A DNA stretch of 64,000 nucleotides from Leptolyngbya ohadii IS1 (GCF_002215035.1 NZ_NKFP01000003.1:179520-243519); one strand, 5' to 3'; positions 10,318-19,585 are shown, numbered from the stretch's first letter. Numbers and translations are program-made. The notes: generated by a model not told the origin, from the letters alone.

Positions 10318-10725
10318 TCAAGCAGTTCGCATGAGGCAGTCAGTTAGTTCAGCATACTGGGAGAACAAGCCATCAACGCTCGCTAGCTTTGCCTGGTAAA
10401 TCAAAGCTGTTGCAATGATAATTCGATCAAAAGGGTCCTTGTGGACAGGAGACAGATTTACAGAGCAGGCAGCAATTTGCCCTGTGAGCGGAAACAGTTC
10501 GATTCCTGCGGGTTCTAAAGCACCCTGAAACCACTCTTCTAGAGAACACAGCAGTTCTAACCTGCCTCGCTTTTGAGCTAAAGCAATCTCGTAGCACGAC
10601 ACTGGAGAAACTCCAACTCGATCGGCTAACTCTACTCGATCGCACCACTCGATCGGAAACTGATCAAGATTACCGTTAATCAACCACAGCCAGATGTGGG
10701 TGTCGAGAACAATTATTTCAGACAT
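10318..10725 (-). CDS. PIN-domain toxin, VapC-like
   Basis: About 135 residues with the PIN acidic residues in order: Asp in VLDTHIWLW, Glu in SCYEIALAQK and the DPFDRIIIATA block. The DTHxWLW start is typical of the cyanobacterial COG3744 subgroup. PIN toxins are metal-dependent ribonucleases. The ATG at 10725 lies inside the end of the upstream antitoxin gene (13-nt overlap); an in-frame GTG at 10731 is an alternative. The overlap implies translational coupling with 10713-10934, the usual toxin-antitoxin arrangement. The RNA target cannot be read from sequence. Confidence 0.9.
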   Translation of the reverse strand: MSEIIVLDTHIWLWLINGNLDQFPIEWCDRVELADRVGVSPVSCYEIALAQKRGRLELLCSLEEWFQGALEPAGIELFPLTGQIAACSVNLSPVHKDPFDRIIIATALIYQAKLASVDGLFSQYAELTDCLMRTA

Positions 10726-10934
10726 TCCCACTCATCTTCACCCACAATAGGTTCGACGATATCGCCCAGGATTTTTGCTTTACCTACCAGCGATGCAGGC
10801 ATTCGGCGTTTAGTCAGGGGTGAAGTTTCTTCTTCCAGTACCGTCACAATTACACGAGCAGAGGTAAACTGCGGCTGTTCTGCTAGCCATTGAATCTGAC
10901 CGTTCTCAATCCTCGCTTCGTAGCTTTTCAACAT
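10713..10934 (-). CDS. Probable antitoxin partner of the PIN toxin
   Basis: 73 residues beginning MLKSYEARIENGQIQWL, a strand-rich N-terminus seen in many cyanobacterial antitoxins encoded just before DTHxWLW PIN proteins. The C-terminal half is charged and probably wraps the toxin. The assignment rests on position, size and overlap with the toxin gene. A weak AAGGAGC-like site precedes the ATG (minus strand, near 10941). Confidence 0.75.
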   Translation of the reverse strand: MLKSYEARIENGQIQWLAEQPQFTSARVIVTVLEEETSPLTKRRMPASLVGKAKILGDIVEPIVGEDEWECLK

Positions 10935-10986
10935 CGCGATGCTCCTTAGATTTATGAATGCCTGATGCAGAGTTGGTTGACGACTT

Positions 10987-11415
10987 CTAATCTCCCAGCA
11001 ATACGCGAATTGCTCTCAAAGCTTGACTTCGCCTTCCGTTCGACACTTTTGCAAACCAGTAGTGCGATTCCTCATTACTCATCGCCCTCACTCCAGCCGT
11101 AATATTCGCAATTCGCTCCGGCTTCGAGAGCGGCTGCAACGTCTGAAATAGCAGTGCCAAGTTCACCCCCGACTCTTCATTCAGCACATAAGGGGTCTGT
11201 CGAGACTGGCTTAGCGTCTTCGGGTCATACCCATTTGCCTTTAGACAGTCATAAATTGCCTGCCGTGCCTGCACCAACGCCTGCCCCTTCAGCCGCCCAA
11301 CCCGCTTTGCCGAAGGACGCTTCTTCTCGCCTGCCTTCTTATAGGCACACTGATATAGCTCCAGGGCAAAATTGTTATTGTCAGTGGGGACAACGCGAAG
11401 CTGGAATTCCTGCAT
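10987..11415 (-). CDS. Small basic protein encoded with the DUF499 ATPase
   Basis: 142 residues, basic and without membrane segments. The N-terminus MQEFQLRVVPTDNNNFAL looks like a strand-rich fold. A Lys/Arg-rich stretch (KKAGEKKRPSAKRVGRLKG) and a helical C-terminus ending in RSQALRAIRVLLGD follow. I do not recognise the family with certainty. It lies 50 bp downstream of the large DUF499 ATPase on the same strand, so it is probably cotranscribed and part of the same system. It ends in TAG. Confidence 0.7.
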   Translation of the reverse strand: MQEFQLRVVPTDNNNFALELYQCAYKKAGEKKRPSAKRVGRLKGQALVQARQAIYDCLKANGYDPKTLSQSRQTPYVLNEESGVNLALLFQTLQPLSKPERIANITAGVRAMSNEESHYWFAKVSNGRRSQALRAIRVLLGD

Positions 11416-11465
11416 AGGACGGGAGGCAACATAGCGAACAGCGATCGGGCAAACGCCCCATCAGA

Positions 11466-14400
11466 CTAATATGTTACTCGCGCTGTCAAGTTTATGCGAT
11501 CGACCGGATTACGTCCCAAAGCTTGAGCGATCGAGCGAATTTCCTGCCCCTCTGGATCAACAGGAGACGGGAATTCTATGACCAGCTTCAGCAGCACATT
11601 TGCCTGCACATCCGGATTGCCGAGCAGCGTATTGGTTGGCGTCAGGAAGCTCTGGAAGCCGCGCATCGGTCCCTGATATTCCAGTCGGACAAACTGATCG
11701 CCCGTCTGAATCGTCACCGTTTGGTCAATCTGGATCGGGAACTTTGCCAGGAGCGGCAGTGCGGTTGTGAGTCTGCGGTAGTCCATCACCTGCCCCACTG
11801 AAAGCTCTAACGCTTTAATGCCCTTAATCTTGTGATCAAAGACCCGATCGCCTAGCTCGTTAAATACACTATTAGGTGTGCCCTCCAGGTCAAACTGCTC
11901 CGGCTTCACAGCAAATAACGTTGCACCATTGCTGACCGTGGGACTGCCATTGCTCGTGCCGCTATTGCCATAGACCAGCACTTTCGCTGTCGTCTCAGCC
12001 TGGGCAGTCTCGCCGCTGCCGTAATCTGCCACAATCCGGAAAACCGTTGTCTGGGCAATCGTCCCCTCATACTCATCGGATGGACGAAAATCCTGCCCGA
12101 TCAGATTGCCATCCTGGTACAGACTCACCGTAAGTGACCCCTGCGCTCGCCAGCGAACCCGCACAGGTTTGGTTGTCTCGGTGCTGGGCATGACCTGGGC
12201 ACTCAACTCAACCTCCCTCGGCTTCGGCAGCTCCAAGACGCCCCGACGGTACAGCACCATGCGATCGGAAAACTCGATCGTGTCAGGTAGGGCAGGCAAC
12301 CCCTCGTTGGTTTTAATGAATATTCGATCGCCTGCTTTCAAATCCCACTGTCCGGTCTGAAGACCCTGCTTAATCGTGTCACGGAGCTTTGATACCTCTG
12401 CATCCAGCAGGATGTTGAGTCCCAGATCCTTCGCAAACGCCTCACGCAGCATCTTTGTTGTCCAGAAATCCAGTCCGGCTGCCCAAACCTTCTGCAACAC
12501 ATAGGCAGGCGCAAAAGGCGGGGCATCCTCTGAACGTACCTTTTGGCAGTCCTTCAGTGCTTTTAGAATCACATCCTGCTGGTTGTTCTTGCCCTTCACA
12601 TCCCCAGAATCCTGAGCCGGGAGCGGATAGTGCATTAGCCCCTTCGCTGCCTTCACCGAATCATTGGACGGATAGAACAGATGGCGATAGGCATTTGTGA
12701 GGGCAACCCGCACACTCAAATCCATACTGCCTGCTTTGTCCTTAAGCTGCTTTTGCTGGCTCTCCGATAAATCCTCCAGGCGGTGGGGCGACTTCAAAAT
12801 ATTGTTGATTGCCCGATACTCCCTGGCAAGATCGATCGCCCGCTCTAGCTCCTGCCGATTTGCCACCAGAAACAGCAGCCGATTCCGAAAGGTGCGAAAC
12901 TTCCCGGACTCGCCCGTGTTATTGAAAATGCGATCGACGACTGGGGGCGGGTCATCTGTCGAACTCTTGACCGTATCTTCGTCAAAATCAATCAGACAAA
13001 GCGCAACCGAGTCTGCGACATCATCCACATCGGCTGGACTCTCCGGCGCAGAAATGAGCTTGAAGAACTTGTCTGCAAAAATCGTATCCCGCCGCGATCG
13101 CAGGTCATCTTTTGCTTCTCCGCGTCCTACCTGCTCTTTCTCTTCGGCAATGATCTTGTTGATCGAAGGCTCTTCTTTAAAGCGGGCGATCGAGGTAATC
13201 GGATCGTTGTCGAGATACCAGGCAACTGTAGAAAGTCGCTCCAGGGCAGTCTCTACAAAACCAGCTTCCACACCGGGAGTCAGCAGAGACAGATTTAATT
13301 CAGGGCGACGAATGCCAGCCGTAATCCCCTGGTTAATCGAGTGCAGGAAAATCGTGCGGCTGATCCAGCTAGAGAAAGGGGGCTTTCCGGCTGCCAGCCA
13401 TTCCTGATCCTGAAACTGGGCATGAGCTTCTCGACCATCCGGGTTATAAATGTCAGCCTGGATCGGGATTCGCATCAGCGGACGTTCTAGCCGGGACGTA
13501 AGATCGCTCGTAATCTCCTCGTCAACGCCGATCGGTAAATGATGAGCATGAATTAGCGGCGTCCAAACTGAAGGGTCACGCCAGAGGAACCGAGCAACTC
13601 TGGCAAACAATCTCAACGCGCCCCTGGTGCGCTGGAAGTTGGGAATCGAAGCAATTTTCTTTGTGAGTAGTCCAAATAGCTCCGGGTGGAACGGATAGCT
13701 GTCCTGGATAATTTGGGCGTAGTGGCTATCCTTACAGCCATCTGGCAGAGTGAGCCGACTGGCGCGGTACGTGCTGAGGTATTCCCGTGCTGCGGCTTCA
13801 GCCGCTTTTTCGCTGACACTTGTGAACACCCGCTGCTTCACAATGTTGTAAACCTCGACATCGGTACTGGGACTCAGCACCCGTTCCTGGCGAGCAGAAG
13901 CCTGAATAGCTTCTCGAATATCGATCGTCTCTTCCCCGAAGCTATCCGAAGACGAAGCCAGCGCATATACAAAAACCAGATTGTTGCAGGCTGCCGCCAG
14001 ATCCATCAGCGAAAACAGGAAGGCAACCACCTGGGCTGCCAGATCGCTGTTTCCCACCATCGTCGCTTTTGCGGCTCTCAGATGCCGTGCAATCTCATCC
14101 AGCACAATTAGAGTGGGCTGCCCATTTGTTAACCGCTCCAATACCACAGTTCCTGGACTGACCCGTTGCTCATCTGATCCCCGGAGCAGGCTGTATCCGT
14201 TCACGCCACCAATCTGATACGCAATTTCGCCCCAGAGCGTGTAAGTGCGAATTCCTGTTTCGGGATGGTACACCCCATTAATCGGGTCAAGATCCTGACA
14301 GGCGATCGCGGCAACCTGGATCGGGCGATCGGGAATTAGCTTCAAATCCACAAACCGATCTAGCCCCTCGATCGATCGTCCCTGCTTCGCAATATGCCAT

Positions 14401-14684
14401 AGCGCAATCTCATCATGCGTTTTGCCGCCGCCAAAGCTGGTTTCCAAACGAATAATGGGAGAGCCAGCCGATACGCCAACCAGCCGCCCAAAGACCTCTG
14501 AAATGAGCGTCTTCAATCCATCTGTGGGAAAGGTGTTGGCGAAGAAGATGCGAGGATCTTGATAAACCTGTGGTGCATTCCCTTCCACAACCAGCCGTAG
14601 CTTGGCAGCAAACAGGTCAAGGGATAACTCGCCTGCCAGAATCTCATCTCTGGGAATACAGGTATCAAAAATAGAAGACAGCAC
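11466..14684 (-). CDS. DUF499 (COG1483) AAA+-type ATPase
   Basis: 1072 residues, the usual size for DUF499 proteins. The N-terminus has an unusual Walker A, TSFGGGKTH (about residue 85), and Walker B TLIVLDEIARHL (about 190). A sensor-like LVFVYALASSSDSF block follows, then a long helical middle and a C-terminal strand-rich region. Members of this family are large ATPases of defence-island operons, usually with a DUF1156 DNA methylase and a helicase. Neither partner is visible here. The immediate neighbours are the small basic gene at 10987 and, divergently, a YhcG nuclease. Role in defence is inferred from family context. Confidence 0.88.
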   Translation of the reverse strand: MLSSIFDTCIPRDEILAGELSLDLFAAKLRLVVEGNAPQVYQDPRIFFANTFPTDGLKTLISEVFGRLVGVSAGSPIIRLETSFGGGKTHDEIALWHIAKQGRSIEGLDRFVDLKLIPDRPIQVAAIACQDLDPINGVYHPETGIRTYTLWGEIAYQIGGVNGYSLLRGSDEQRVSPGTVVLERLTNGQPTLIVLDEIARHLRAAKATMVGNSDLAAQVVAFLFSLMDLAAACNNLVFVYALASSSDSFGEETIDIREAIQASARQERVLSPSTDVEVYNIVKQRVFTSVSEKAAEAAAREYLSTYRASRLTLPDGCKDSHYAQIIQDSYPFHPELFGLLTKKIASIPNFQRTRGALRLFARVARFLWRDPSVWTPLIHAHHLPIGVDEEITSDLTSRLERPLMRIPIQADIYNPDGREAHAQFQDQEWLAAGKPPFSSWISRTIFLHSINQGITAGIRRPELNLSLLTPGVEAGFVETALERLSTVAWYLDNDPITSIARFKEEPSINKIIAEEKEQVGRGEAKDDLRSRRDTIFADKFFKLISAPESPADVDDVADSVALCLIDFDEDTVKSSTDDPPPVVDRIFNNTGESGKFRTFRNRLLFLVANRQELERAIDLAREYRAINNILKSPHRLEDLSESQQKQLKDKAGSMDLSVRVALTNAYRHLFYPSNDSVKAAKGLMHYPLPAQDSGDVKGKNNQQDVILKALKDCQKVRSEDAPPFAPAYVLQKVWAAGLDFWTTKMLREAFAKDLGLNILLDAEVSKLRDTIKQGLQTGQWDLKAGDRIFIKTNEGLPALPDTIEFSDRMVLYRRGVLELPKPREVELSAQVMPSTETTKPVRVRWRAQGSLTVSLYQDGNLIGQDFRPSDEYEGTIAQTTVFRIVADYGSGETAQAETTAKVLVYGNSGTSNGSPTVSNGATLFAVKPEQFDLEGTPNSVFNELGDRVFDHKIKGIKALELSVGQVMDYRRLTTALPLLAKFPIQIDQTVTIQTGDQFVRLEYQGPMRGFQSFLTPTNTLLGNPDVQANVLLKLVIEFPSPVDPEGQEIRSIAQALGRNPVDRINLTARVTY

Positions 14685-14868
14685 AGTGATGCGACTCCGC
14701 TAGGCTAGGACGGTGGGTAGAGCAAAAGCCCTTATTCCATTATTCCCGCACCTTTATGAAACTCCGAACAGGTTGTCGATGAAGTTTAGGGATGAATTAT
14801 CTATCAGATTCTAAAGAAGACGATGCCGCTGTTCGATAGAATCAATTGGACTGGAATTGGAAGGGGCA

Positions 14869-15972
14869 ATGGGCAGCGAACCGTCAAAGTCGAGCTACGA
14901 GACTTTCTTGCGAGATCTCAAAGAGCGGATTCAAAATGCTCAGGTGCGAGCCGCCTTAGCTGTTAACCGGGAATTAACGCTCCTCTACTGGCAAATCGGT
15001 CGAGAAATTCTGCATCGACAGCAGCAGCAGGGCTGGGGAGCAAAAGTGGTGAACCGATTAGCAGCCGACCTGCGTAAAGCATTCCCCGATATCAAAGGAT
15101 TCTCAGCTCGTAACCTGCTCTATATGAGGGCATTTGCTGAAGCTCACCCGGATGAGCAAATCGTGCAACAGGTTGTTGCACTAATTCCCTGGGGGCACAA
15201 TGTCCGCATTTTAGACGCTGTAAAAACGCCAGAAGAACGGATGTGGTACATTCGGCAGACGATCCAGTATGGCTGGAGTCGCAATGTCCTGACGCATCAG
15301 ATCGACAGCCAGCTTTATCGCCGCCAGGGTAACGCGATTACCAACTTCGATCGGGTTCTGCCTAATCCTCAGTCTGAGCTAGCGCAGCAGGTCGTAAAAA
15401 GCCCGTACTCCTTTGATTTCCTCAGTCTGGGCAAGGAGGCACTGGAGCGCGATTTAGAAACTGCCTTGATTAGACATATTCGGGAGTTTTTGCTGGAGTT
15501 AGGGGTTGGGTTCTCGTTTGTCGGCAGCCAGTATCCTCTGATTGTAGACGGCAAGGAATACAGAATCGATTTGCTGTTTTACCACTTTCGGCTGCACTGC
15601 TTTGTGGTCATCGATTTGAAAGTGGTCGAATTCGAGCCGGAGTTTTCGGGCAAGATGAATTTCTACGTTTCAGCAGTGGATGATTTGCTGCGGGGTGAGG
15701 GCGACAATCCAACGATCGGTATTATCCTCTGCCGCACCAAGAGTAAAACGGTTGCAGAATATGCCCTGCGCGATGTTCATAAACCGATCGGCGTTTCGAC
15801 TTACCACATGGGGACTCCGCTTCCCGAAGAGTTCCAGCGCAGTTTGCCCACCCTGGAAGACCTCGAAGAAGAAATCGAGGCAATTGCCACTGAAGTTGAG
15901 CAAACGCTAGCGTCAAAAGAAGCAGAACAGCTTACTTTATTTGCTGACACGACATTGAACGATGAAGAGTAA
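14869..15972 (+). CDS. DUF1016/YhcG-type PDDEXK nuclease
   Basis: 367 residues. The N-terminal half is DUF1016_N (LTLLYWQIGREIL, GWGAKVVNRLAADLRKAFP, GFSARNLLYMRAFA). The C-terminal half is the YhcG nuclease domain, with Asp in YRIDLLFYH and the D-x-K of VVIDLKVVEF, a PDDEXK-like core. An acidic tail follows. The start ATG at 14869 is preceded by GGAAGGGG; a TTG at 14857 is an in-frame alternative. It is divergent from the DUF499 gene across a 184-bp intergenic region that should hold both promoters. YhcG proteins are restriction-like and often sit in defence islands. The target is unknown. Confidence 0.9.
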   Translation: MGSEPSKSSYETFLRDLKERIQNAQVRAALAVNRELTLLYWQIGREILHRQQQQGWGAKVVNRLAADLRKAFPDIKGFSARNLLYMRAFAEAHPDEQIVQQVVALIPWGHNVRILDAVKTPEERMWYIRQTIQYGWSRNVLTHQIDSQLYRRQGNAITNFDRVLPNPQSELAQQVVKSPYSFDFLSLGKEALERDLETALIRHIREFLLELGVGFSFVGSQYPLIVDGKEYRIDLLFYHFRLHCFVVIDLKVVEFEPEFSGKMNFYVSAVDDLLRGEGDNPTIGIILCRTKSKTVAEYALRDVHKPIGVSTYHMGTPLPEEFQRSLPTLEDLEEEIEAIATEVEQTLASKEAEQLTLFADTTLNDEE

Positions 15973-16041
15973 AGACCTAACCCCTGCCGGACATAATGCT
16001 GGCTGAAGCATTTCTCTATTCTGACTGACTGTCGTACCCGT

Positions 16042-16449
16042 TTAGACGGCGGCTGTTTGCTGCGCCTGCTTTTGCTGCTGTAGCAATTCCACTCGATCGC
16101 GTTGTAAGCTCATCTGGCAATCGTCAAAGGTGACTGAATCAGGGTCAAGGAAATGAGCGATCGCCAACTCAACAACAAACTCCGGTGGTACTTCCTGTTC
16201 CGCTGCGTAGCTTTTAATCTCGTGCTGGAGTGAAAGGGGCAGGTCATCCAGAATGGTGCCAGTCTCAGAATTATTCTGTTGGGTATCAGCAGGAGCCTGT
16301 TCTAATTCAAGGAAATGAGCGATCGCAAACTGAATGACCCAGTTCGGCGATAATTTTGTCACATCTGCATAGGCAGCGATTGCAACCTGCACTGGTTCAG
16401 GCAGGAAGTCAAAGATTCGAGGCTGTATGTTGGAGCTGGAGGTTGGCAT
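16042..16449 (-). CDS. GIY-YIG partner protein with a duplicated ~45-residue motif
   Basis: About 135 residues. It contains two tandem copies of a motif of the form LP-x-x-(V/L)QxxI...W/F-VixxAIAHFLxxD/E. The first is around residues 14-50 and the second around 70-115; the second ends in DSVTFDDC. The protein encoded at 45213-45446 has one copy of the same motif (ending EAITFADC) and is likewise encoded directly after a GIY-YIG gene. I therefore treat it as the conserved partner. The motif could be a ribbon-helix-helix-like DNA-binding or antitoxin unit, but that is inference. The ATG at 16449 follows a CAGGAGGAG site lying inside the end of the upstream gene. Confidence 0.7.
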   Translation of the reverse strand: MPTSSSNIQPRIFDFLPEPVQVAIAAYADVTKLSPNWVIQFAIAHFLELEQAPADTQQNNSETGTILDDLPLSLQHEIKSYAAEQEVPPEFVVELAIAHFLDPDSVTFDDCQMSLQRDRVELLQQQKQAQQTAAV

Positions 16450-16453
16450 CAAT

Positions 16454-16825
16454 TTACTCCTCCTGGGCAATGCGATCGTTGTAAGGGGGACGAACTTGTC
16501 GCAAGACAATCTGCTCTAACTGTAATGATAGCCTAGCCCAAGGAAAAGACAGTCGGGCAACTGCAATCCGAACATCGTCTGGGTCCAGCCGGTCAATAAA
16601 AGCCCATCCCAGAGCCTTATGTCCTCCTCTCAACCTAGAGCGAACATTGCCCGATTTACCAATATACAAAATGCCCATAGTGCGGTGCTTGATGGCATAT
16701 AGTCCGGCACCGTTGGGCAGTTGGTGGAACTCTCGACTCAGCACATAGCATTCCTTAAAGGGTGTTTCCACAAGAATGACAAGGAGACGGTCTGCCTCCT
16801 GTCCTAAAGATTTCTGCTCAACCAC
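16454..16825 (-). CDS. GIY-YIG nuclease family protein
   Basis: 123 residues: LYAIKHRTMGILYIGKSG carries the GIY and YIG strands. RSRLRGGHK carries the catalytic Arg, and LEQIVLRQVRPPYN the Glu and the terminal Asn. This is a stand-alone, single-domain GIY-YIG nuclease. The start is a GTG at 16825. Its stop is 4 nt before the ATG of the partner gene at 16449. The same two-gene order, with homologous proteins, recurs at 45446-45757 and 45213-45446. Whether it cuts foreign or self DNA cannot be told from the sequence. Confidence 0.88.
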   Translation of the reverse strand: MVEQKSLGQEADRLLVILVETPFKECYVLSREFHQLPNGAGLYAIKHRTMGILYIGKSGNVRSRLRGGHKALGWAFIDRLDPDDVRIAVARLSFPWARLSLQLEQIVLRQVRPPYNDRIAQEE

Positions 16826-16869
16826 AGTTTGACATTCATTTTCAACTCATCTAATCCTGCCACGCTTGC

Positions 16870-18663
16870 TCATTCTGGAAACTGCATGGATGATTCTAAG
16901 AGAGAAAGCTGACTTACATTCAAGATGTCAGGGTTAACCTGTGCCCATGCCAGTGCCTCTGCCACCAGAATTGGATCACCAGACGCTAAAAACTGCTGCA
17001 TTTGAGCAACCATCCTTGTTTGAGAAGCTTCTTGCTGAATACGTTTTCGCTGATAATATGCCATTCGGACAGCTTCCTGACGGGCTTCTTGCTGTGCCTT
17101 GATATCAAATAAGACTTGCTGGATATATTGGGCATTCTGCGGGAATTGAGACAGATCATTAGTAGACGCAGAACTAGAAGAATTACTTCCTGTAGATTGC
17201 TCTGGACGACTGGCTTGATCAGTGAAACCCTTGCCAGGAGTATTATCACCGTCTGCTATAGGTAATAAGCTTGGAGGACTGTGGTAGTTAGATGCGGTTT
17301 TAGCGCAATCTAACTGGCTGTCCAAATTGAAGCTTGGGGGGTGCGGGGGGTTTTCCACAGGTGATTGTGAGAAGGTTGTGAAAGTGTTGCAGCAATCAGT
17401 CTCAAAATAATTGGGATGCCAGAGGTCACGGTGGCGATAAAGCGATCCACCGCCAATGCCGTATTTTAGTAATGATTGGAAACGGGCAGTTGGCTTAATT
17501 GGGAGACTTTCGTTTTCTAATAAATCAGCGATTGCGCGTCGAATTCGATCTCTGGTTGCCGCAGCTTGCCGCTGATTCCAAGACGGTGACCGAATGATCG
17601 CTTCTTTGAGTTCTGGGTCTTGAGGTTCTGGTTTATCTTTCTTCGGCTGATCTCCAAAGTGGAAATAACGGCTGTTTTCGATGCAACGCGCCCATTCTTC
17701 GGCTCGATGTTCAATCTCATGCTGATGACGGCACCACTCCTGGTATCCAGGAAGTGATTGGGCAGTTTCAACGATCTCACTAATCAGCGCATCTCCTTTC
17801 AGGGGTTCTCCGCCGGAGAGGATGTGGTGAAAAATGTATGCCCGCATTGTGATCCGACCGAGCAGACGATTCGTTTGCCCGTGACTTGTCCAGCCCAGCT
17901 CAATCTCGGCGTTTAAGTCATTAATGAATTTCTCAGCTTTTCCTGAGATACCAAAATGCTTTCGCTTCGATTGTTTCAGAACCTGCTTGAGCGTTTTGCT
18001 ATCGATATTGTTTTGTTGCTGGGTGAGTCGCCACTGCTTCACAAAGGTCTGAGAATGACTCCAGATTGGCTGGAACGTTTTATCGAGTAAGTACGAGCCG
18101 AGCTGAAGGGGAAGTCGGTGGGCGTTAAACAGACTTATATTTCCATCGGCTGCATACGGCTTGGGATTGGGAAAAATCTCAAGCTGCCCAGGTTGAAGTT
18201 TAAATCCGGCATTTTCTAGCAAGCAGGCGAGGACGATCGCAAGCTGCCATGAGCTTTGAGTTTCCTGAAAGGGAAAGTAGAGGTGCAATCCGCCACTGTA
18301 GCTGGAGGTGCAGGCAATGTAGCTCACAAGTCCCAGCGGTTCTAAAGCCGCCACAATTCGAGAAATGGCAAATGGATCGTGATTCGGGTGATAGTGGCTG
18401 GCAGCGTCAATATCGACCAAGCCGTAATTTGTTTCTGCACCAAACCGGACGCCGAAAAGATACGCCCCCTGTCTGATCAGGCGATCGCTCAGAGGATGGC
18501 GACTTTCTGTTTTCCATTCAGGGTCTTTACCCAGATTGGAATGTTCTGCCCAAATGTAATCGAACCGATGCGGAAATAGAGCAAGGAACTCGTCTTCCCA
18601 TTCGGGCACGTATCTAAATAAAGGGTGGGCGGCATCAGAAGGCGTTGAGGCTGGGGGACTCAT
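16870..18663 (-). CDS. Primase-like (AEP superfamily) replication protein
   Basis: About 597 residues. The N-terminal ~200 contain the motifs expected of archaeo-eukaryotic-type primases: a DxD (YGLVDIDAASH), an S-x-H-like SYSGGLHLYFPF, and LEIFPNPKPY followed by a GNISLF...LPLQ block. The remainder is helical and basic with a low-complexity Ser/Gln linker and no helicase motifs. The ATG at 18663 is my choice; a TTG at 18753 would add 30 residues. The gene lies next to an iteron-like array and a large HTH protein, the arrangement of cyanobacterial plasmid replication regions. The primase function is inferred from motifs and context. Confidence 0.68.
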   Translation of the reverse strand: MSPPASTPSDAAHPLFRYVPEWEDEFLALFPHRFDYIWAEHSNLGKDPEWKTESRHPLSDRLIRQGAYLFGVRFGAETNYGLVDIDAASHYHPNHDPFAISRIVAALEPLGLVSYIACTSSYSGGLHLYFPFQETQSSWQLAIVLACLLENAGFKLQPGQLEIFPNPKPYAADGNISLFNAHRLPLQLGSYLLDKTFQPIWSHSQTFVKQWRLTQQQNNIDSKTLKQVLKQSKRKHFGISGKAEKFINDLNAEIELGWTSHGQTNRLLGRITMRAYIFHHILSGGEPLKGDALISEIVETAQSLPGYQEWCRHQHEIEHRAEEWARCIENSRYFHFGDQPKKDKPEPQDPELKEAIIRSPSWNQRQAAATRDRIRRAIADLLENESLPIKPTARFQSLLKYGIGGGSLYRHRDLWHPNYFETDCCNTFTTFSQSPVENPPHPPSFNLDSQLDCAKTASNYHSPPSLLPIADGDNTPGKGFTDQASRPEQSTGSNSSSSASTNDLSQFPQNAQYIQQVLFDIKAQQEARQEAVRMAYYQRKRIQQEASQTRMVAQMQQFLASGDPILVAEALAWAQVNPDILNVSQLSLLESSMQFPE

Positions 18664-18738
18664 CTGGCTATCAGTCTTCTTTGAGAAGAAAATGGATGCC
18701 AAATTGTGCCAAATTTTGAAAAACCCCGTTTGGCGCAG

Positions 18739-18760
18739 GATCAGTTTGATCAAACTGATC
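18739..18760. promoter_or_regulatory. Perfect 22-bp palindrome upstream of the primase-like gene
   Basis: Bases 18739-18760 read identically on both strands, centred on TTTGATCAAA, with GATC at both ends and at the centre. It overlaps the alternative TTG start and lies about 76 bp upstream of the chosen ATG. This is a likely operator or initiator-binding site. Confidence 0.7.
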
Positions 18761-18815
18761 AGGGTGTAGTAAAAGCGGTAGAGCCTTTATCTGGTAAAGC
18801 TTCTCATGACCTTAC

Positions 18816-19449
18816 TGTGAGACGATCCGGGCATTTTGTGAGGCGATCCGGGCATTTGTGTGAGTTCATTCGGGATCAACTGTAGTACGCTGAAATCTGC
18901 TTCCATCAGGGATTAGAAGCCAATTTTGAAGACAAAATTTTTTACTACAAGGCAGTTTTGTAGTGATCAGTAGAACGAAGTGAGCAGGAATAAGGTAATT
19001 TTGTGAGCCGATCCGGGAAATTTTACCAGTTGAAGCAGGTCGTTCTAAATGGCTGAAAGCTTGATAAATACTGAATTGTCGGTCGGTTGGCAGGATTTGT
19101 TTCTACTACAACGTAGCTTTGTAGTGATCCGCGATTCATAATATTCCAGAAAATCAAGACTCTTTGTGAGCCGATCCGGGTGTACTTTTAAGCCTAGACT
19201 AATTCTCAAGATGAGCTAAGACTATTGCAGGACAATCTTTACAGCAATTTTTCTGGAATCTGTTTTTACTACAAAATTGTCTTGTAGTGATTTCTCAACT
19301 CTAGAAATCTACGAATTAAATGTTTTGTGAGCCGATCCGGGGCAAATTTGAACGTGGGGTAAACTTCATCAAAGACCTGAAAGCCTTGTGTGTTATGGCT
19401 TTTAGAGAGATCAAAAAAGCAGAGCTTTTACTACAGACTCTTTTGTAGT
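18816..19449. repeat. Iteron-like array with a ~162-bp period (candidate origin or partition site)
   Basis: Five copies of TGTGAGNCGATCCGGG start at 18816, 18837, 19002, 19165 and 19326. Four hairpins ACTACAA-N7-TTGTAGT start at 18944, 19105, 19268 and 19430 (the last with one mismatch and a slightly shorter loop). Hairpins recur every 161-163 bp, and the last three iterons every 161-163 bp. Sequence between the motifs is not conserved. The array fills the gap between the HTH gene and the primase-like gene, which fits a replication origin or centromere bound by one of those proteins. No coding potential is seen. Confidence 0.8.
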
Positions 19450-19585
19450 AGACCAGATGAGGGAAAAATCAGGTTTTACCTGTTTTTACAGGGCGATCAC
19501 CTGAAAGAGCGATGTGCCCTCGACTGCGCGGCTCTATGGGTTGTTTAGGAGTGTTTTTGGCAGCAGAAGGAGTCGGCACGTAAAT

